64,000 bases of DNA from Aaosphaeria pasadenensis. Taxonomy: Eukaryota > Ascomycota > Dothideomycetes > Pleosporales. Under the pieces are notes generated by a model. It made no database searches. It worked only from the letters and a program-made list of their open reading frames with translations, and was not told where the DNA came from. The stretch covers positions 372,001-436,000 of the forward strand of contig JAKLMB010000010.1 of assembly GCA_022813625.1 (NCBI GenBank). Direction: 5' to 3'. Positions 11,547-22,109 of this stretch are shown here, one piece after another. A program made the position numbers and the translations under genes. Positions within the stretch are counted from its first letter, which is position 1. Each line of letters opens with the position of its first letter.

Positions 11547-12107
11547 GGAAGTCCGTGTAGCGCATCCCTCCATTGAGTCCTTCGTTCAAGCGCTAAGATC
11601 GAACACTGTTCGCATTGGAGAGCTGTGGGCAGGATACTCCAATGGGATGATCATAAAAGAGAGCAGATTGTCGAAGTTCGTTTCACTATTGTACAATAAG
11701 GCACCGTTCCAACCATTATTGGGAGCGCATGCATGTTTCCTGCGGCCACAGGAAAAGATTAATCTTGATATCATTTTATTTCCTTGCAGTATTCTCACTG
11801 TACACTGATCGTTTGGTGAAAGACAGACATCGCGTTGATGTTCACGATGCTAAGATGCAGCTACACTCAATTCAGCTAGCATTGGCTATCGCACAGGAAC
11901 AACACGTCTCACGATTCCTGCACTGAGATTTCAATTGTTGGGATGGCATTCGGTCCAAATCACCGTCTACCATCACGCCCGCTCAAGTGACATCCAGATG
12001 ATGGTAAGATGCCACGGATGACGTCATGACAATAAAAAGATTCCTAAGCAACAATCATTACTCTTCTGTAGCGAATTTCAGGTCAAACATCAAATGGAAC
12101 CGTCACA
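11547..12107. other. Intergenic region between CNNM and membrane-protein genes
   Basis: Holds the 3' UTR of the CNNM gene and the promoter of the next gene. Contains TGACGTCA-like sequence (GATGACGTCATGAC at ~12019-12032), a perfect CRE/ATF-type palindrome about 80 bases before the next ATG; functional use is inferred only. Confidence 0.5.
12022..12029. promoter_or_regulatory. CRE-like palindrome TGACGTCA
   Basis: A perfect 8-base TGACGTCA palindrome lies about 80 bp upstream of the ATG at 12108. It matches the consensus bound by fungal bZIP factors of the ATF/CREB type. A single site can occur by chance, so function is inferred. Confidence 0.4.
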
Positions 12108-13178
12108 ATGGTGTTAGAAATCCTCGTGAAGATCTCCAACCCACCGAACAACGTCCTCGGCACCATCGTCTTTCTCGCCTACATTGCCGCAGCTCTAGTC
12201 CTCACATCCCACATAGTCCTATCACTCTACAAACAGCACCAAAGACACCGGCCACGGAGCCGCTATGGAACAGCAGTCCTCGTCACATTCAGCATCGTCA
12301 GCTTCGCGACGTTGTCATACCATATGTCCCGCTACCTCCTCTCATCCTACCTCAACTGGAGCCTCGCGCAATCCTTCTTCCGGCCCCATGATTCGCGGTC
12401 CGTCTGGTCTTGGATGCTGAACAGCCACCTCTTTACGTCGTTCGCGAAAGAACTACTCCGCGACGAACCCAGCAGGAAAGTAACGCAGATAGCGCTACTC
12501 GAGACGTGGGGTTGGAACGTCTGGATGGCGAGGAATGGTAGGTCTTTCCCACCCCTCTCCCCCAAAATATATCCAATATAAAACCCACCGTTCCCCATCG
12601 CCGCAACTCTATATATACTAACATCACCCCCTTACCCCCAAAAAGCCTCCCACCACTCCCTCCAAACACGCACACTCCTCCCGTACATCACCCTCGGCCA
12701 AATTCTGCCCATAACCTTCACGACAACCCTCTTCGCGCTCCGGCTCTCCTTCCTCCCCTCCCCCAAGTCTCCCCCCACCACCACCACCAACTCCAGTATG
12801 AGGAGCAGCATCCTACACATCCCCCTCCTCCTCCTAACCCTCCTCTTCCAATCCCTCTCCTTCTTCCTCCCCCGCTTCCGCCGCTCAAACTTCTTCACCG
12901 GCCTCGTGCTAGTGACGCGCGTGTTCCTGCTCTTACCGTACGCGCCGCGGCTTCTGTCCACCACGCGGCGCCGCCCGTCGACGGCGGGGGCGGGTGGGTA
13001 TGTGACGGTTGCCGCGCTCGTGGCGCTCAAACTCGCGGGTGCGGTGCGGGAGGTTGGCGGGTCGGAGATCGGGAGGGTGATGACGGGGGAGGGCGGGTGG
13101 AGTGTTAAGGCGTTGGGGTGGGATGCGGTTGTTGGTGTTGGGGTTGCGGTGTGGCTTTGTGTTGGGGGTGGAGTTTGA
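12108..13178 (+). CDS. Multi-pass membrane protein of unknown function
   Basis: Exons 12108-12537 and 12646-13178 give 320 residues. The 108-nt intron has a GTAGGT donor and an AAAAAG acceptor and preserves phase (AAT G|CC). About seven hydrophobic segments are visible: near residues 17-40 (VLGTIVFLAYIAAALVLTSH), 53-78, 158-180, 192-215, 222-243, 258-277 and 300-320. The layout resembles uncharacterised fungal seven-helix integral membrane proteins; I cannot name a family. Base use changes sharply along the gene: codons up to ~12930 end mainly in C, those after ~13000 mainly in G. The final hydrophobic stretch ends VAVWLCVGGGV. The gene follows the CNNM gene on the same strand, but no functional link is evident. 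Confidence 0.75.
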
Positions 13179-13906
13179 GGATGTTTGTATGTATTTATGA
13201 GTTATGATGGTAGCATTCTGTGGAGAGGGAGATGAGGGAGACGGTTAGAATGAATGGATTGGATGGTTTTATATTACCTAGGTGCATTTGTACTTGGACA
13301 TGCGAAATACGCAAATGAAGGAGTATGGTGATAGATAGATACCATTCACTTTTTTTCCCAAGTAGATCTATTTGTCTATCTATCTTTGCAAAGGGCGTCA
13401 TGTCCCTCTTATAATGAAATGCATTATCCCGTTCTCATTGTTTCTTTTCTTTTCATCAGGTCAATATGGATAACAGGCGGAGTGGGGGTTTCCCACGTGG
13501 TAACCACATGGCGAGAACCACGCGAGAAACGACAGACGCGCGCAACGCATGAAATGTCTATCTCAAAACGTCCGTCATCCATCCCGAAGGTTCGCAAACG
13601 ACGAAAAACGAGGGCGATGGGAGACATGAAGACTCAGAAGATTCATTCCATGTCGACAAGCGAAAATCCGAAGAGAAGAGAAGAGAAGAAGGCGTTGTTC
13701 AATTATATAGAAAGTATAATTAAGATTATAATAGGATAGACCTATAAAAATTCTCTTAGGGAAAGAGGCCTTAGGACTAACCTAAACTAGAGTTCTAGGC
13801 TAACTCGCCTCTATAAAAGGAATATACGACATCCTGATCGATTAAAGATTTTATGCAACGGGATAAAGCGCTTGTATTTGTGTGTACGATAAACAGATCC
13901 AACTGA
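13179..13906. other. Intergenic, with an AT-rich repeat-like stretch
   Basis: No gene is seen. From ~13685 to 13870 the composition becomes strongly AT-rich (TATAGAAAGTATAATTAAG, CTATAAAAATTCTC, CTCTATAAAAGG), unlike the flanks. It contains two TATAAAA sequences and a short inverted pair GAGGC...GCCTC. It could be a degraded transposon or LTR remnant. Confidence 0.45.
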
Positions 13907-16731
13907 TTATGGCTGCAGGCCCAGCCCGGACACCTGGAACGCGCTGTGCTCGCTCTGCTGACCTGCCGGCGCAAGAAAATTCATGGGATCCGCAAAGCCT
14001 GTTGCAAACATGCCTTCTACCATTGGTAAAGCCTCATCCATCGGATAATAAAAATCATCAGCCATGACATTAGCAGCGTCCCAGAGGCTTTGGTCGCTGC
14101 CTATCGCGCCGCCCTAAATAACGTGTCCGCTGTTAGCGGCGGCGGCAAACAAGACAAGATACATACGAAAAGGGCTTGTTGAAAATGCTGAAAAGTACTC
14201 ACGAAGGCTAGTTCTGAAGAATCAACTTGCTCGGGAAACTGTCCTTCAACCGGTGACTGTTGACTCTCTTGGTGAGGATGTCCTGATATCGCACTCGCCG
14301 CCTTGGCGTTCTGCTCAGACTCTACCTTTTGAACGTATTCCCGCGCAATCTGGACAAAGTCAAACAGTAAAGCCGTCGGTATTGACCCACACGAGGCAAG
14401 CTCCAAGCGTGAGAAATAGCCAACAAGGACACCAAGCAGAGATAAGTTTCGCGACGTTTCTGTATGCGTTGGATTGTGCACGACGAAGTCAAAGAGGATG
14501 AACAGTGCCGAGAGTGGGATGGAGCCCATAAGCCTACATGGGTACGAACATTCAGCTTCAAATTTTGTTCCAAGACTGACTGTTCCATCCGTGTCATGTC
14601 GGGTGCTGGAATCTTTTGCCTACATACCATATAGACGTGTGAGCGGCCACCGCAATGTGCTCGCTCAGTTCAACAATCTTCTGTGCAGCATTCAAGAGCT
14701 GTTTCCTGCTCTCAGTCATGGCACGTGAGACTTCTGCAGGACGTAGGCTCAGATTGAGTCGGTACAAGGCGATAAGTATGCTATAGTAATAGCAGTGCAT
14801 CTTTAAAGTACTGGACATAAGGGCACGATTTGATCTGTAAGACATAGGGATTGGGTTTCCTGGCCGAAAGTCGAACGGAATTGACTGCCTCCAACATTCG
14901 AGCTGGTGGAAGAAGCTGTCAATCGCAAGGCGGGTTGACTCAGAATCTAGCAGTGTTGCACTGATGGAAAATATTGACTCGTAGGCATTTGATGTAAATC
15001 GGCTTAAACGGCATCTTGCATGAAAACCGTCAAAGTCATCGTGAACAGCCTCAGGCACCTGGGGAAATGGAGTGCCAATGTCGCGGTCGGATATGATCTT
15101 TGCTTATCAGTAAAAGAACTTCTATGACCTCGCGGGTAAAGAGACGATAACTCACAGAGGTTTTGTTGCAAGCAAAAGACATTGATTTTTCCAAGGCGTA
15201 GACGACCCAAAATGTTCTCTGGCATGCGCCAGGATCCTCGCCTTGGTAATCTGCTTTGTTCAGTCCAATAGATTGCGCCATTCGTGCTGCTTGGGCAATC
15301 AAGATATCGCCGAGGCGGGGTCTGGACGGGTCTAAACCGAAAATGGCCTATCATGGGAATTAGAATACAGATTCAGTGTCTTGTTTAGTGACTCGCACGA
15401 CAGACCACGGCTACAAATGCCTAAAATAAGTCAGCGTTGTGTCAAGATAGCGATTGCAACCGTCGGGCTACTCGCCTGCACGCTAGTAAGACTTTCTGCG
15501 TATGCCAACCCGTTTGAAAGAAGCGCTATAGAGTGTTCGAAAAGAGATGAAGCAACACCGTCACCCGCTTCGAAACTCCCGCCATCAGCATATTGACAGC
15601 CAAGCGCCAGGACAGCATGATAGAGAGCGCGAAAACTTGTGTTCTCCTGAAGAAGCTCTAGCTGGGGACGATACGCCTTCTCTTCGAACGACGAACGTAC
15701 TAGGAACGGATAAACTGGATGTATATGAGTGAAGAACGCTGGAAATGGTGTCAGTTGATTTACGCAAAACAGAGGGTAATTTGCACGGAGAAACAAACCT
15801 AAGATGTACTTTCTCACGATCTCATTCGGGACCTGAGGATCGCCATATGGCCCGTCCTGGTGGAACGGTAGAGATGTCTTGTGCTTAAAACGTGAGTCAA
15901 GTTTTGTTGCAAGCATTTGCATAAGACGCTGAAGCCGTGTATGGCCTAAACGATGCGAGATTGACGCGATCCTTTTCTCGGAGAAGAAGGCGATCCCGGA
16001 ACTCGGGACTAGCTGCCGGTCAGATTGAGCTAACTTCTCATAATTGAGTTATCTGATAGCTGGTTACTGACCATACAGATCATGGGCCTGAGTTTAGTTA
16101 CGTCAACTTGATCAGCCCAACAGGTAGAAGTCAGTTAAGGACCAAGCGAACCTTGACTAACGAGCTTGAGTTTCGCCGTCTGTCTCCTGTGCTCGTATTT
16201 TGGAGCAGAAGGTCAACATAAAGCTGATTCTGCTCAGCTGGCCGATGTGCTAATCCGTTGGTGCTTGCTGTTCCATGTGGCGATTGTGCGGCGGATAGCT
16301 CATCCTGGCAGCTATGGTCAACACTGACGCTGTGTATTGATTCCGCTGCGGAAGACTCAATTGGAAGGGCATTTTCCTCTGATAATGTCGTAGTCAGACC
16401 ATTGCGAATTGGTCTATGTGTTCTGAAATCACTGGAAGACTCTGCGGGAGCGCGCTTTGTCACACGTCTCCGTTTTGGGCTGAAATGGCATTTAAGTCCA
16501 CGATTCTAGGACATGACGTTACTAAGTTCTGTTGCTATGGCACAGATCAATGAGGAATACCTACGCTACAATACTCGCAGCTCATGACACCACTGTCAGA
16601 CGCCTCTGGTTCAAATTAGTTTGATACCTGCTGCCTCCACACAACGTCTTGAAGGGATTTGCAAACTCACTGACGCAGCGCACCTTGCGGCATTTGCATT
16701 CGTCGCAGGTTCTCGACAGCTTAACTGGCAT
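13907..16731 (-). CDS. Zn2Cys6 transcription factor, 11 exons with micro-exons
   Basis: Minus-strand exons: 16731-16671, 16605-16565, 16505-16152, 16087-16072, 16008-15799, 15738-15476, 15420-15406, 15347-15156, 15097-14628, 14533-14203, 14113-13907; 719 residues, each junction phase-checked. The first three exons assemble one zinc cluster: CDECKCRKVRC (exon 1), CEYC (exon 2) and NRGLKC (exon 3), i.e. CX2CX6CX10CX2CX6C, followed by basic PKRRRVTKR. Then come LYVDLLL, SSGIAFFSEKR, FFTHIHPVYPFL, SVQAFVAVAIF and LIAQAARMAQSIGL, the fungal-specific transcription factor domain. Exons 4 and 7 are only 16 and 15 nt. The intron after exon 6 starts GC rather than GT. The donor after exon 3 (GTTCGC) is weak and the least certain junction. 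It sits beside an oxygenase/hydrolase group and is the obvious candidate for its pathway regulator. Confidence 0.82.
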
Positions 16732-18425
16732 GCTTTGTGATATGAGATTGTTCAGAAAGCATGGCTTTACTTGCGTGTGGGGATAGCGATTGCTGAGATG
16801 ACAGAAGTGTACGCCAAGGTGTGGAGGTGTAGGTTTGGTTTAGCGTACCGTGCGGGGGCGGCAAGTGCCTTTAGGAACGAAGAATGAGATGGGAAAGGCT
16901 CTTGCGCGTCCCCCTAAACTTTAATGGCCTGAAAAGGGAATAAGCCCTAGTAGATGTTACAGTGAATTTCTTAAACCTAAGTTATATGGTACTACCTTTT
17001 CTGAAACCTATTTTTATTTTATTTTACTACTTACACTTGAGCCTTGGCTTCTTGTGTTTCTTGTCCTTTTGATCTCGTCAATATGTTCGATATGATGAGT
17101 GGTGGGTATGGTAAGAGTGCTCGTTGCTACGTGCTCTTCCTCATACTCTGGGGGTACAGCAGTTGTGGGTTTCAGACTCCGTTTGAGATGAATCTCCAGA
17201 ACAAAGTGCCATGTCCTTGTTCATATCTAGAGGAGCAAGCGGTTGCATCATCATTGGCTTTCCCTCTGACTTGGGTACAACAAGCTTTTCAGTCGGAAAG
17301 ACATAATAGTTGCTCGTTGGCATGATAAGGAAATTGACATATTCCGTAAACTTCGTAGATACTTGACACTATATAGCACTTAGTGTGCCATGCTTTTACG
17401 AAGGACAACCTTGGGGCATTCTACACATGCCGGGAGTAGGCCTCTGCTGCACCGCAAGAAGTGGGGAATCATGGTTCCAATCTAACAGTAACAAATCCAC
17501 ATTTGAATATAGATATAGGTCTAGCCCAGAGTCACTGCCCGAGCATTCATCCAGGTAGTAAACACCATTGGACTTAGGGAATTGCAAATCCCTATCATCC
17601 TTGGGCCCAATCGCGATGCTGGCATGGTCTACAAAGTCGTTTCCCCATGCCTCGCTCCTCTTGACAAGACTATAAATTATGTAGAGAAAGCAGATTCGGA
17701 CAGGAATGATGCCCATAACACCGGAACCGTGTGCTAGCAAAACTAAAGGATAGGCACTGTGGGACAATAAAGTCGGTCAGTACTTGAGGACTCGGCGGTT
17801 TCGGCTGGGATGGGCTACTTCCTCGCGGTCATGCTTGAATTGTTGACTTTCGAGGTAAGGAGATTGGCATCGGAAAGACGTTTGATGGACGATTGGCGAA
17901 AGCCACCAATCTATTGAGCCACTTGCTTTTGACCGACTTGCAAGTGACGTGCAGTGCTCTAAACATGGCTTCGGAGTTTCGGTGTTTGGGGAAAGGGGAC
18001 TACTTGGTGACTAGTCAGCTGGCGAGTCGCTCTTCCAGACAAAGCCGGTCAAACATGTCAATCCACTTCAAGAAATCGTCACTTGAGCTTTACGTCAATT
18101 GGGCTGATAAACCGGAAGTTGAAGACATTCCACGCTACCTCCGATCGACAGTCACTTAAAGCCGAGACCGACACACTGAAACCGCGCCACAGGCCATCTT
18201 CCTCACGCGAATGATGCTGATTTGCCCAACATCTGATCATCTATCACTTTAGACGTAACGTCAATGCTCTTTCTCGAATATCTGTGCGACGACTCGTGAA
18301 ATACCGAAATTGCGGCTCGCGGTTCAGTAGCAGCCTAAATAGGGCTGAGTACCTTCATTACTCGACAGTCTTGAGGTAGCAGAATCTCAAACAGCAAGAT
18401 TCAGAAATAGTCCCGCTCTCTCACA
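16732..18425. promoter_or_regulatory. Divergent intergenic region, regulator and monooxygenase
   Basis: This 1.69 kb separates the divergent regulator and FAD monooxygenase genes and probably holds both promoters. Several CGG/CCG words occur (for example TGCGGCTCGCGGTT near 18311-18324), compatible with a Zn2Cys6 site but not proof. On the minus strand, 17759-17396 is an open frame preceded by a good acceptor (CTGAC...CCCACAG); see the separate entry. Confidence 0.45.
17396..17759 (-). pseudogene. Possible gene or gene remnant (unrecognised)
   Basis: A minus-strand open frame of about 120 codons runs to a stop at 17396. It includes a hydrophobic stretch (GVMGIIPVRICFLYIIYSLV) followed by a hydrophilic part with GPKDDRDLQFPKSNGVYYLD. 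Immediately upstream is a convincing 3' splice site, but I find only a weak first exon candidate (ATG near 17833, donor GTAGCC). I do not recognise the protein. It may be a small orphan gene, the relic of a longer one, or chance. Confidence 0.2.
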
Positions 18426-19734
18426 ATGAAGCAAATTGAAAAGGCATGTTGCTAGTGTGACGTCGTGCGCTGAAGCTAACATTTTGCTTCAGGCAATCAT
18501 CATCGGAGGTGGTCCTGCAGGAATTGCGGCAGCATTGCGCCTACAACAGAAGAACCGCATTTCATGCACCATCTATGAAGTTCGTGACAAGCCAACTACT
18601 CTTGGTGGGGCGATTGGAATCCCATCAAATGGACTTCGGCTACTCTCACGTCTCAACCTATATAATGAAGTGCTTGCAAAAGGCGCCCAAACCTCGAATC
18701 TCAATGTGCGATCGTCTGAGGGCAAGCTCATGGGAAACATGTCGTTGGACGCGTGGAGCAAACAGCAGACTGGATTTGGTTATGTTAGGATCAGAAGGAC
18801 TGACTTGATGGACATATTGCTGGATGCTGCCAGCAAAGCAAACATCCCGATTCACTTTGGCAAACGGATCACCAAAATTGAGGAAACGGACTACACTGTG
18901 ACCGCATCCTTCTCGGATGGCTCCCAAGAAGATGCCGACTTTGTCATCGGCGCAGACGGCATCCATTCCTCGGTCCGTAAGATGTACGTTGACCCGGAAT
19001 GCATGCCTGTGTATTCCGGAATAGCCAACGTTTTCTCTTTGCTCTCAACATCTGAACTCTCCAAAAGTCCACCAGAAATTGAGGGGCTGAATGCGACTTT
19101 GACTGCGAATGGCATGTTTGGCCTTAGCCCTGCAAACCCCACGCACGATTTACTGTATTGGTTCTTTTCTCGAGAAGTCGACATCCCAATAAACGCCGAC
19201 CGCGATGGATGGGAGGAGAGGGGAAAAAAAGAGCTCGAGGAAGGAAAAGCAAACATGCTGGGGTTACTTGGAGATGACCAATGCGAGTGGCTTGAGTTCC
19301 TCCGAGATATTATCGATAAAACTGACGCCTTCAAATTCTACCCCATCTATAAGGTTCCCACTGGCAGGCCATGGCACAAAGGACGTGTTTTGATTATTGG
19401 GGACGCTGCGCACGCAATGCCTCCCCATGCTAGTCAAGGTGTTTCTATGGCTCTCGAAGATGTGTTTCTCCTATCGAATCTCCTTCACAGCGGACGTTTC
19501 AGTGTGGAGGATTCGTTGAGGATATATGAGGAAAAACGACGCCCTCGAACAGAGTCAATGTTACACACCGCAGAGAAGAATGGAGATATACGAAAAGAAA
19601 AGGGACCGTGGGAGCTTTGGGCCAACGGATTCGCAATCACGGCCGGTCTTTGGTTCTACAAGACTGCCGGCCTGCAAAGGCTGGGTTTAGGACAGAAACC
19701 ACTGGCGTATGATGTCGAGGATGAGACATGGTAG
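18426..19734 (+). CDS. FAD-dependent aromatic-type monooxygenase (salicylate hydroxylase-like)
   Basis: Exon 1 is 18426-18443 (MKQIEK) and exon 2 is 18493-19734, giving 419 residues. The 49-nt intron begins GCATGT, a GC-AG intron, with GCTAAC branch site and TTGCTTCAG acceptor. The alternative of starting after the intron would truncate the FAD fold. Group A flavoprotein monooxygenase motifs are complete: AIIIGGGPAGIAAALRL (GxGxxG dinucleotide motif, residues 7-23), VRIRRTDLMDILLDAA, VIGADGIHSSVRK (DG motif) and GRVLIIGDAAHAMPPHASQG (GD motif, FAD ribityl/phosphate). Such enzymes use NAD(P)H and O2 to hydroxylate aromatic or other ring substrates, often with decarboxylation; substrate unknown. 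No membrane anchor is evident. It is convergent with the amidohydrolase gene, only 212 bp apart, in the proposed catabolic group. Confidence 0.9.
18444..18492 (+). other. GC-AG intron
   Basis: The intron of the monooxygenase gene starts GC instead of GT (AAG|GCATGT). Branch site GCTAAC and CAG acceptor are canonical and the length is normal. The join puts ATG 18426 in frame with the FAD-binding motif. Confidence 0.75.
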
Positions 19735-19946
19735 TGGCTGATGTGCGGGACATACCAGATGCAATATTTAGGTGTCTTTTTAGACTTTTGTTATGGCTCC
19801 GAGAAATGTGTACCACCATCTTTTTGGTTATACTTGGGATGTGAAGAATATCGAATATAATGTTCGAACAAATCACGCAAGATGATCACGTAAATCCTCA
19901 AGGCACGCTTTGTTGAAGTGTTGAATGGATGATATCTAGGCTAAAT

Positions 19947-21606
19947 CTAAATCTTTGATCGAGTAAGAAATGCCCTGATCAATCCGTCGCGCGCTGTGTC
20001 TTCATCAACAGTGTCAGTCTTCTTCTTCAACTCTGTTGAGCTTCGAGTCAGCTCACTAGCCAGCTCTGACCAGGACAATGACCTCTCTTCTCCATCATCG
20101 GCGCCCAATCCCTTGGGGATGGACGTTTTGAGAAGCGAACAATTCTCTTTCCGTATTATCCCATCAACGATCACGGTCTCTACGTCTCTCACAGAACTGT
20201 GCAAGACAATCGCCGCGACTGGGTCACAAGCCGACGCCAGAACCATTGTCGGAGTCTTCTCACTGAAAATGATGATATCCGCCTTTTTTCCAACCTTCAA
20301 GCTGCCAATTTCGTGATCAAGCTTCGCAGCACGGGCCCCGAAAATTGTCCCCAGATTGTAGGCATCTTCCACAGTTGGACCTACGGTCGCATCCCATTCT
20401 CTCTTTGCTTGAGCCTGTTCGAAAATGCGAGCTCGGCTAGCCTGCAGTGCCGTGATCATCTCAGTCGGAAGGAAGCAGTTGCTCACGCTGTGGCAGTCTA
20501 CCCCTAAGGATGAAAGACCGTCGAAGTAGGGCATCAGACATAGAGGGTGCCCATGTCCCATTTGCATCTCCGTGATCGGTGTGCTTGACAAGTGGACACC
20601 AGATTCCTTGAGTTTGGACAGTTCCTCTTTCGTGGTTGCATTCGCATGTGATATTAGTACATCCGGTCCGAGTAATTCACTCTTGGCAAGGACCTCTATC
20701 GTTGATGGCATGTCTAATATGCGGCTTGTCGTCAGCACTGACTACAAGGGCAGAGCCAAAGGGTTTCGAAGCCGAACTTACCAAGCATCGCAACCTTCGT
20801 CCCGTGTGACGTGATCAGATGAGCTCCATTCGACCTTGCTTCGGCAAAAACCTGCTTCAGCTCATGCTGAGAGCAGAAGCCCGGGTCAATGGCAAAGCCC
20901 AGCCTAACACGACCATTTGGACCAAAAGGCTGTTTTGTAGAGAGCTCCTTGAAAGTTGCCATGACCCAATCAGGCAGCATGTCTTTATCAAACCGCAGCT
21001 CAGGATGCCACGTCTCCACGCGGGGGTGCGCACAATAGCAGAACACTGCGCGGACGCCGGACGCAACGAGAGCACGTAACGCCTCCTTGCCTTTGGGAAG
21101 ATATCAGCGTCTTTCTAGGAGATCCTTGACTTTTGTTACTCTTACTATGCTCTGGAGTGTAATTCAGATGTGCATGATCGACCACAGTCGTTGTGCCTGC
21201 GTCTAAGAGCTCAAGGGCACCTCCTAACTCACCCAAGAAGATGTCTTTGGCTGAGTAGTGCGAGCTAGCCAGATTCCCTATCAAAGTGGTTAACTAAAGA
21301 AGTCATATGTATGTAGTTAGAAGTACCTGAATGGTAGTAGTCGAGGAGAATTTGATCGCAATGCATGCCTTTCTGCTGAGATTGCCAAAGATGGTGGTGT
21401 GTATCAATGAAACCAGGTGAGACAATCTTGTCGGAACAGTCAATGACTATCATAGCCCCAGAGGGCTCGATATTCTCTCTGATCTCTTTGATTCGGTCGT
21501 CCTCGATGAGGAGATCGGCTCGAGTTGGGATGACATGGTCCTTTTCGTCGTGGACGAGCAAGTTACCCTTTTGCAGCAGTATTTGGCGCGTCATTGGTAA
21601 TCGCAT
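19947..21606 (-). CDS. Amidohydrolase / AtzC-TrzA-type metal-dependent hydrolase
   Basis: Minus-strand exons 21606-21327, 21277-21146, 21090-20782 and 20713-19947 give 495 residues, typical for the family. The N-terminal beta-sandwich part (LLQKGNLLVHDEKDHVIPTRADLLIEDDRI split over two strands) leads to the metal motif DTHHHLW (HxH at residues 70 and 72). Further expected ligands are HLITSHGT, LISHANATT and LGVDCHSVS (catalytic Asp). The C-terminal part has LGTIFGARAAKLDHEIGSLKVGKKADIIIF, the standard end of cytosine-deaminase/chlorohydrolase-type amidohydrolases. These enzymes hydrolyse amide, imine or halide groups on nitrogen heterocycles and related compounds. With the adjacent FAD monooxygenase this suggests degradation of an N-containing ring compound; the substrate is unknown. 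The start is taken at the Met before RLPMTRQ. Confidence 0.88.
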
Positions 21607-22109
21607 GGACAAGATGTGTCGGATAAAGTGACCTCTGAATGTATATTTTCATATTGCAAGATTTGATGTGTGGAGTTAAGTACTAGAAGTGTTGTTGTTT
21701 GGTGTGAAAAGGCTCACGAACACTGGGGTTCATGACTGTCGATCTCGAAATTGGCAGGTAGTGAGGTTGTCGCAACGAATCATGCTTGCTCGGAATTTCG
21801 GAATTTCGGAATTTCTCATTTTCTTTCGTGCTCAACCCGCTTTCTCTCCCCGCACTTTCGGACGATCTGCGAAATTTCAAAGTAACCCCAAACATCTTGT
21901 AGTGCCAGACATGTGTGTCTATATACGTTTGAACGTGATCGTGACTGGTCGGATATGACACCGACTAGGATAGGTTACGGCATGATGAACATAGTACTAA
22001 TCACTGCTCAGAAGGCTCAAATTCTGGAATACATTCTCAATCGTTTACCCAAAAGCGCACGTTGATTCGTAGGTTCTAGACGAATCCTGATCACAAGGCT
22101 AAAACCAAG
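21607..22109. promoter_or_regulatory. Divergent promoter region, amidohydrolase and calycin-like genes
   Basis: About 0.5 kb between two divergent starts; probably contains both promoters. A triplicated GGAATTTC-like word (CGGAATTTCGGAATTTCGG) lies near 21791-21812. No gene seen. Confidence 0.5.
21791..21813. repeat. Short tandem CGGAATTT repeat
   Basis: The word GGAATTTC occurs three times head-to-tail between the divergent amidohydrolase and calycin-like genes. GAATTTC is partly self-complementary. Could be a regulatory site array or chance. Confidence 0.4.
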
